DNA of 60,875 nucleotides, taken from Chara braunii (Eukaryota; Streptophyta; Charophyceae; Charales; Characeae). The translations under genes were made by a program, and so were the position numbers. The notes below the pieces were generated by a model, which saw only the letters and a list, made by a program, of their open reading frames with translations, did no database searches and was not told the origin of the DNA. The stretch spans positions 683,467-744,341 of the forward strand of contig BFEA01000068.1 in assembly GCA_003427395.1 (NCBI GenBank), written 5' to 3'. Shown piece by piece: positions 55,690 through 60,875 of this stretch. The stretch's first letter is position 1. Each line of letters begins with the position of its first letter.

Positions 55690-57038
55690 TCATCTCCCTT
55701 CAGAACGTGCGCGACCTCTCTTGGAGGACGGGCGGCCAAGTGGTCCTCCCCGGCGCCCTCCTCTCCCTCCGGCACCTGTGCCCTGTGCCCCGCTGAGGTA
55801 TGCCGCCTGTGCTGCAGTGGCTGCCGCGACCACCTGTGCCCTGCGTCTGCGGACCTTAGTCTCGATCGGCTCGGACTCTGTGTTTGCGTCCTCGTCCTCC
55901 GCCGCCCGTGCAACAATCGTCTCTCTCTCCCTTTGAATCGCGTCCAATGCTGCCTGGCCAGCGGCGATCTCTGCCACAAGTCGAGCCTCAACCTCCGAGT
56001 GGTCTCGGTGTCGTCTCGTCCCGGGACGCATCAACAACCCCTCCTCGCGCGATGTGTATTGCTGCCCCCGTAGCATGTCCGTGGATGTCCCTGCGGCCTG
56101 GAGGACCAATGATCTCCTCGCCACCGCTCGTGACAAACCGAGCATGCGGCCTGCCATCTGCAGGCTTGGACGTCCGGACCCACCCTCCGCAGCCTGCGTC
56201 TGAACTGGCGTACGTCCCACGAAGACNCCCCTCCCGGCGTCGTAACCCGCCTGCAACTGGTCCCCGACCCGATGATGAGCTGACCATCCGCTACCCACAC
56301 CACCTCGGACTGGCGGCGGGGAACTGCCACTGTGCGCAACTCCGGGTGCCGCCGTCTGGTCCTCGGCGTCGACGCCAGCCTCTAGAGCCCGTGCGGGCGG
56401 TGGAGGCATCGATCCTGCACTGTCTCTGGCGCCCTCGCTGCGTCTGCCGGACCCCACCTCACCCGCTCCGGACTCCCTCCCTCTCACGCCGCTGAGCGAC
56501 GAACCCGACCATTGAGGGCTCTGCACTACGAACGGCGGCGGTGAATATTCCCCTCCAGGGGGCCGCCTCTTGCCGCTCCTGNGGCCCGTGTGTGCGAAAG
56601 GGTCATCCGTCAACGCTTGCGCCAAAGTGTCGGCGTGGAAGAAAGCGTGCGCTAAGTCGTCAGGGCGCAAGGGAGCTACTGTGGGGTCCCTCAACACCAA
56701 GGCGAGCCTATACGCATCGTCCTCGAGACCGTGGTCGTTGTCATCGTCTCCCCCAACACCCACGGTATCCCCATCTCCACCGGGTCCACCCTCTCCCCTG
56801 CCACACACGGCGGCACCCTGTCCCTCATCACCCGTGGTCTCGCCGTCGCCACGTCCTCCACGAGGGACCCACCGCCCACGGCAACATCCTGCCCCTCATC
56901 ACCCACGACGACATCCTGTCCCTCATCAAGGAACTCCCCCTGAACTGCCTCCTCAGGGACACCCGAGTTGTCGGCGTCACGGCCTCCTCCCCCTCCTGTC
57001 TCCAACTCCCTTTGGCGACGCTGCTCCTCAACATATGC
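55690..57038 (-). pseudogene. C-terminal extension of the hAT protein, frameshifted
   Basis: Frame continues ...ELETGGGGGRDADNSGVP to about 56860. A second frame then carries DDAYRLALVLRDPTVAPLRP, AEIAAGQAALDAIQRERETI, RRRRAQVVAAATAAQAAYLS and a Gly/Arg-rich end, stop at 55690. An Ala-rich coiled-coil-like part is visible; no known domain. Confidence 0.65.
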
Positions 57039-58457
57039 TTACCGACCCTCCCATCCGGGCAAATTCTCTAGCCGCTCCTCCTCCTCTTGGTCCAAACGGG
57101 CATCCTGCTCCTCCTCAGTCTCAACACGGCCCCGCACAATGTCCTCGTCAGTGCGCACCTCCGACGGTGAGGCACGTCGACGTCCCTCGACACTGAAATC
57201 TCCCAAGCCCCCACCAAGTCCTTCGATGTCAAAGTCGTGTGTGAGGAGCTCCGACGGCGAGCGGGGGCGGATACCGGCGTCGGAAGGAGTGCTCTCCCCC
57301 CCACGATCCTCGCCGTCATGTGTCCGGTCTCTACCTGCTGTCAACGCCAACCTCTCCGAACACCTAAGTGCCTCGGGCTGTGCAGTGCTCGGATGATGGG
57401 AGGGAGAGAAGCGACGATCGCGAAGGGGCACCTCCTCATCCTCGGCTTCCTCCTCGGCCTCACTGTCGCTCCTAACCTCCCAACTCCTTCCTGTCTGTCG
57501 AAGGCCTCCCTGTGGCTCCTGCTCCCCCGAGTCGTCGATGCCAACCTCCGCATGCGAACGTCCTCCACGACGACCACCGGCTCTGCTGGTGCCACTCGTC
57601 TGTCCGGTCGACGACACATCATCAGTGATAACTGGTGTGAATGAAGCCATGCCGTCACGTCCCCCACCGTAAGTGAAGTACACCCGCTCAGTCGTCGCGT
57701 CGCCACTTAGCGGCGCGTCATCATCGTCTCTCCACTGGTCGTCGATGTCGTCGTCTCCTGCATCAGCGTTCGCATCATCCCCGCCCTCCGTCCACGGTCG
57801 CAGCTCCGTCACCCTTTTGCCGAACACGTCGTGAACCGAATGGGCTTTGGAAGGTCGGATGTCATGGAAAGCGACAATCTGCCGCTGGATATCTTGCTCG
57901 GGAACACTGGCAGCAGGTCGCGCTCCCCACACCTCGGGCTCCACGTCTCCCTCCTCATCCTCGTCCTCTCCCGCCGTCCCCTCTTGACCGGTCCCCATAA
58001 CCCATGGCAACACGTAGCCACCACCCTGCCATGCGCACGAGGCCAGTTTGAGATTGGTGGCAATCTCAACCAGCTGTGCAAGCTTGGCAAACCCAAGGTT
58101 GCAGCGCCTCGCCGTGTTGATGCGCTCGTGCTGCGCCCAGTTCCTCTCCGCGGGAGAGACAAACGTCCACAAGTGCATGGCACGGATGGCGATGGTGTGC
58201 AACTCCGGGCGGGCACGTCCATGGTCAAACCACCACGCCGCACAACGCTCGCTCTCGCGGTCTCCCCTGCAATCGTCCGCCTCGGCATCGGAGAGGGACC
58301 GATCTCCCCAATCTCCTCGCCTCGAGTGGAAGTGCCTCATCTGGTCCCTCACGGTGTTGTACAGTCTGCCGACCGAATCGTCGCCGTTCTGGGCCAGGAG
58401 AAATCTGTCGCACTCTTCGACCACACGGGCGTCGTCGGCGGTCGTCTGTAACGACTT
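57039..58457 (-). pseudogene. hAT C-terminal dimerisation domain and acidic tail
   Basis: AIRAMHLWTFVSPAERNWAQ followed by HERINTARRCNLGFAKLAQL is the hATC signature. Beyond it lies an Asp/Glu-rich tail with repeated EDEDEEGD-like segments, typical low-complexity. The frame stops at TAA 57039-57041 (EGR*AYVEEQ) and is open again after it. Confidence 0.85.
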
Positions 58458-60002
58458 TTAATACCTAAGGGACCGTAGACGAGGGTTGAGGAGGTGGGCC
58501 GCGGCATGTGCGGGCTCTAGCATGTGGAGGTTGCGGATGGCAACCTCACGCACACACGGCTCGATCATGTCCGCCAACACGTCGACCCTCCTCATCAACC
58601 GCAACACATGCTGACTCCACTCGTAAACGATGGACATTATCATCCCCCCCCTATCCATCCTGCGCAACAACTGGTGGACGACCGTCATGACAAGGACGGC
58701 GTACTGGATACACCGCCAAGACTCCCAGTCCCGGATCAGCTGCTGCACCCACTGCGCCTGCGAGACAAGCCTGCGCTCCCACGGGATGTGTGCCCTAGCA
58801 TCCCCGTGCAACATGCTCTCCAACGCGTCTTGTCGGCCTCTGAGACACGTCAGCATCAGGAAAACCGATGCGAACCGTTTCTCAACGGGCTCGACGAGCT
58901 GAACTCGAGGGCTCACCTTCCTAAACAGGGCGTGAGAAGCGCCGTGCAATTTAATAAATCGCACAAGCGCTCGAGCGCGTATGATGGTGTCCTTGACCCA
59001 CCCCACTCGCGTCCCGATATCTGACAACATAAAGTTGCAGACATGGGTGGAGCAGGGGAGCCAAGTGATCCTCCTAATGTCGGGCTCGGGGTTCGTGGCG
59101 AATCTGCGTGCTGCCGCCATATAGTAACTGGCGGAGTCTGTGCAGAAGCCGATCACGTCCTTTGCAGGAAAGGACAAGATGATGGCCCGCCACCTACGGT
59201 ACACGATGTCCGCTGTATCTCGGACCGACCCGTCACGTGCGATGGTGGCGTATAGCAAGGCGCCCCTGGCGCCCCTGGCGAGGAAGTTCACGAGCAGCTT
59301 GCCGCTGTGCGACTTCCTCCCGTCGGAGGGGATGGTGGCACCGGTGTGCCGGAAAGCGGCGCGCACCTCGCTCACCATCGTCCTCACCTTCGCCCTTTGC
59401 GAAGGGATCCGGACGCCCGCTGTAACCCTGTAGGAGGGAAACCGGAACTGGATAGTGCGAGGCACTCTCTCTGTCGTGTGCCACACCCTCTGGAACTCCG
59501 GACCACGGAAGGCGTTGAATGGCAACCCCTTCGCGTAGATCCATTGCGGCCACGCGTCTATGAACTCGGCCAACTTCTCCTTGTCGTACATCTCCTCAAT
59601 CGTCGTCTGCCGAGTCCTCTTCTCCCTGCCCGTGTCTCGCACCTCGACGTCAGCCTTCCCCACTCCCCTCTTCTCCCTCCTTACGCGCTCCAACTCAGGT
59701 CGAGGCGCCCTAGGAGCGGGACCCGCTCGACCGACGCCTCTCGACGTGATCACCACCTCCTCCCCTGGCAGGTCAGGCTCTCCGACTGCCTCGTCTGCCT
59801 CGTCTGCCACCCCCCCCTCCCCGACCCCACCCTCGCGACCCTCCTCCTCATCGAGGGCGTCCTGAATCTCGTCCCTCTCTCCGTTGTCCATCCGCTGTCG
59901 CTGACCACCCACGGGCGCTCTCGTGTCCCGTATCCCCTCGTCCGCCATCCACCTCTGCACCCGCCGAACACTGGACGACACGAATGTGTAGTCCGTGCCG
60001 TT
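58458..60002 (-). pseudogene. DUF659/hAT catalytic core
   Basis: After an acidic linker come RQTTIEEMYDKEKLAEFIDA and WPQWIYAKGLPFNAFRGPEF, then PSDGRKSHSGKLLVNFLARG (first catalytic Asp). VIGFCTDSASYYMAAARRFA (second Asp) and ITWLPCSTHVCNFMLSDIG follow, all in family order. It finishes HAAAHLLNPRLRSLRY then TAA, with the same frame continuing KSLQTTADDARVVEECDRFL. Confidence 0.88.
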
Positions 60003-60260
60003 TCAGAGTTCCGCAAGAACTCTCATCCCCCCATCCTTGCAGTACTTCGACTGCGTGAAATGGCGCGCGGCCTTCGACGCCCCCCCCAAAAACAAGTGGC
60101 CGCATAAGTTGCAATGCAACTTTTGGTCCCCATGCATCGTCGACTGGTCCCCGACGTGCTGCCCCGTGGTGACGAAGCTCCAAACCAAGTTCCCCCGCCT
60201 CAACTTCATCATCTCCCTCTCGGACAGCGGGATGAACTGGGTACCCCCAGACCCCCCCAC
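60003..60260 (-). pseudogene. BED-type zinc finger segment of the hAT transposase
   Basis: LHCNLCGHLFLGGASKAARH then FTQSKYC gives the C-x2-C...H-x5-C pattern of a BED finger, the DNA-binding part of hAT transposases. It ends ...VLAEL-TGA and the same frame resumes NGTDYTFVSSSVRRVQ, so the TGA interrupts one ancestral protein. The true start lies upstream and is not resolved; the annotated first codon at 60260 is GTG. Confidence 0.8.
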
Positions 60261-60473
60261 ACCGCTGGTCCCTGCACCCCCCTGTCATCGTCCCCCCAAT
60301 CGAATCCAACAAGCCATCGCGATGACCGTCGATGTCGTCGGAGCATGCCGCACCGTCGATGCAGTCCCTTTCGTCCCCGTTGTTGCCATCGCCGTGTCCC
60401 CCCGATGTCGTTGACGCCCGTGCTTTCCGCGGACCCCGGTCGGTCGGCCCCCCCCGCACAGCTGCGAGCGGCA

Positions 60474-60559
60474 TCGGCCGTGTTCGGCCGCTTCCGCCGT
60501 GTTCGGTCTTATTCGGCCGTGGGCGGCCGGGATCGGCCGCGTTCGGCCATGTTCGGCCG
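60474..60559. repeat. TCGGCCG word array 5' of the hAT gene
   Basis: Five TCGGCCG plus TCGGCCA and GGCGGCCGG variants within 86 bp. Subterminal short-word arrays are where known hAT transposases bind; that role here is inferred. Confidence 0.6.
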
Positions 60560-60701
60560 CAGCCGGACACTAAAACGGTCGCCGCGCCGAAAAACGCCAT
60601 GCGCGGCGATGGCGACGGCCGTCGGGGCGGCGCTGGCCGATGGTGGCACGCTGTCCCGTGAGATCACGCGGCGCGCGCCGCAGCCACCCACGCAGAATAC
60701 G

Positions 60702-60875
60702 AAGAAGAAGAAGAAGAAGAAGAAGATCTCTCTCTCTCTCTCTCTCTCCCTCTCTCTCTTTCTCTCTGTCTCTCTGAACGGTCTTTTTTTTTTTTCTCTC
60801 TCTCTCGCTTTCTCTCTCTCTCTCTCTCTCTCTCAACGATCTCTCTCTCTCTCTCAACAATCTCTCTCTCTCTCT
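60702..60875. repeat. (AAG)n then (CT)n microsatellites
   Basis: AAG triplets at 60702-60724, then CT-rich tracts to the window end. The small Arg/Glu-rich open frame across it is an artefact. Confidence 0.95.

Larger units (their letters stand above)
55690..60260 (-). pseudogene. hAT-superfamily transposase (BED finger, DUF659, C-terminal dimerisation domain), broken
   Basis: One minus-strand frame covers 60260 to about 56860 with in-frame stops at 60003 (TGA), 58458 (TAA) and 57039 (TAA). A frameshift near 56860 then leads into a second open frame ending at 55690. Domains in order are a BED zinc finger, the DUF659/hAT catalytic core, the dimerisation motif (AERNWAQHERINTARR), a long acidic tail and a basic Arg-rich end. 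The reading frame is otherwise well kept, with two Ns (56226, 56582), so the copy looks recent or the stops are few late lesions. Function in an intact relative would be cut-and-paste transposition in the nucleus. Confidence 0.9.

Noticed and set aside
59307-60107. 266-codon plus-strand open frame
   Set aside because: Antisense shadow of the GC-rich hAT transposase.
60570-60860. 96-codon Arg/Glu-rich open frame at the window end
   Set aside because: Low-complexity translation of CT and AAG microsatellites.

Overview
This window is eukaryotic nuclear DNA, assembled with gaps: long N runs at 10242-10328 and 23066-23329, plus scattered single Ns. It is dominated by simple repeats and transposon-derived sequence, with few genes. 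A multi-exon BTB-NPH3 (NRL) gene, a CHG-like TAG bias among stops in a Ty3/gypsy relic, and a primer-binding site matching plant tRNA-Asp all point to the green lineage. The density of microsatellites and the BED/DUF659 hAT type fit a charophyte alga such as Chara. That assignment is inference, not proof.

Layout. (1) 54-4918, minus strand: three exons of an NPH3/RPT2-like BTB gene. They are recovered by joining splice sites; the 3' end runs off the window, and both introns carry small inverted-repeat elements. (2) 5.6-6.4 kb: a cluster of foldback elements and a 98-bp tandem duplication. (3) 7.2-8.6 kb, plus strand: a candidate unknown two-exon gene. (4) 8.6-14.6 kb: AT-rich sequence full of ATCA/ATCGAT repeats, with a 319-bp foldback at 11730-12048. 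(5) 15.5-25.4 kb: several copies of a non-autonomous hAT-like family (TIR CAGGGTWACC, inserted in TA microsatellites) with GC-rich palindromic subterminal words, mixed with three copies of a short element carrying a hammerhead-ribozyme-like core. (6) 27.9-30.0 kb, minus: a degenerate Ty3/gypsy gag-pol. (7) 31-42 kb: minisatellites, a GGA-rich satellite, a Harbinger-like MITE, a 26-bp tandem array and a >100-base G run. (8) 42.6-43.5 kb: a decayed zinc-knuckle ORF. (9) 46.2-49.0 kb: a 522-bp MITE family and a hAT-like MITE with a perfect 8-bp target duplication. (10) 49-53.9 kb: AT-rich DNA with an LTR-retrotransposon primer-binding site. (11) 55.7-60.3 kb, minus: a nearly intact BED finger + DUF659 + hAT-dimerisation transposase in one frame, broken by in-frame stops and one frameshift. 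It is flanked on both sides by GGCCG-rich word arrays.

How it fits together. The NPH3-like gene is the only recognisable host gene, a BTB adaptor for CUL3 ligase in phototropin signalling in the land-plant family. Almost everything else is mobile. The most unusual theme is a superfamily of small hAT-like elements that share ends and an AT-rich core but exchange the palindromic GC word near their ends (GAACGTTC, GTACGTAC, GGACGTCC, GGCCGGCC). The broken hAT transposase, with its own GGCCG word arrays, suggests these words are transposase-binding sites that diverge between subfamilies.
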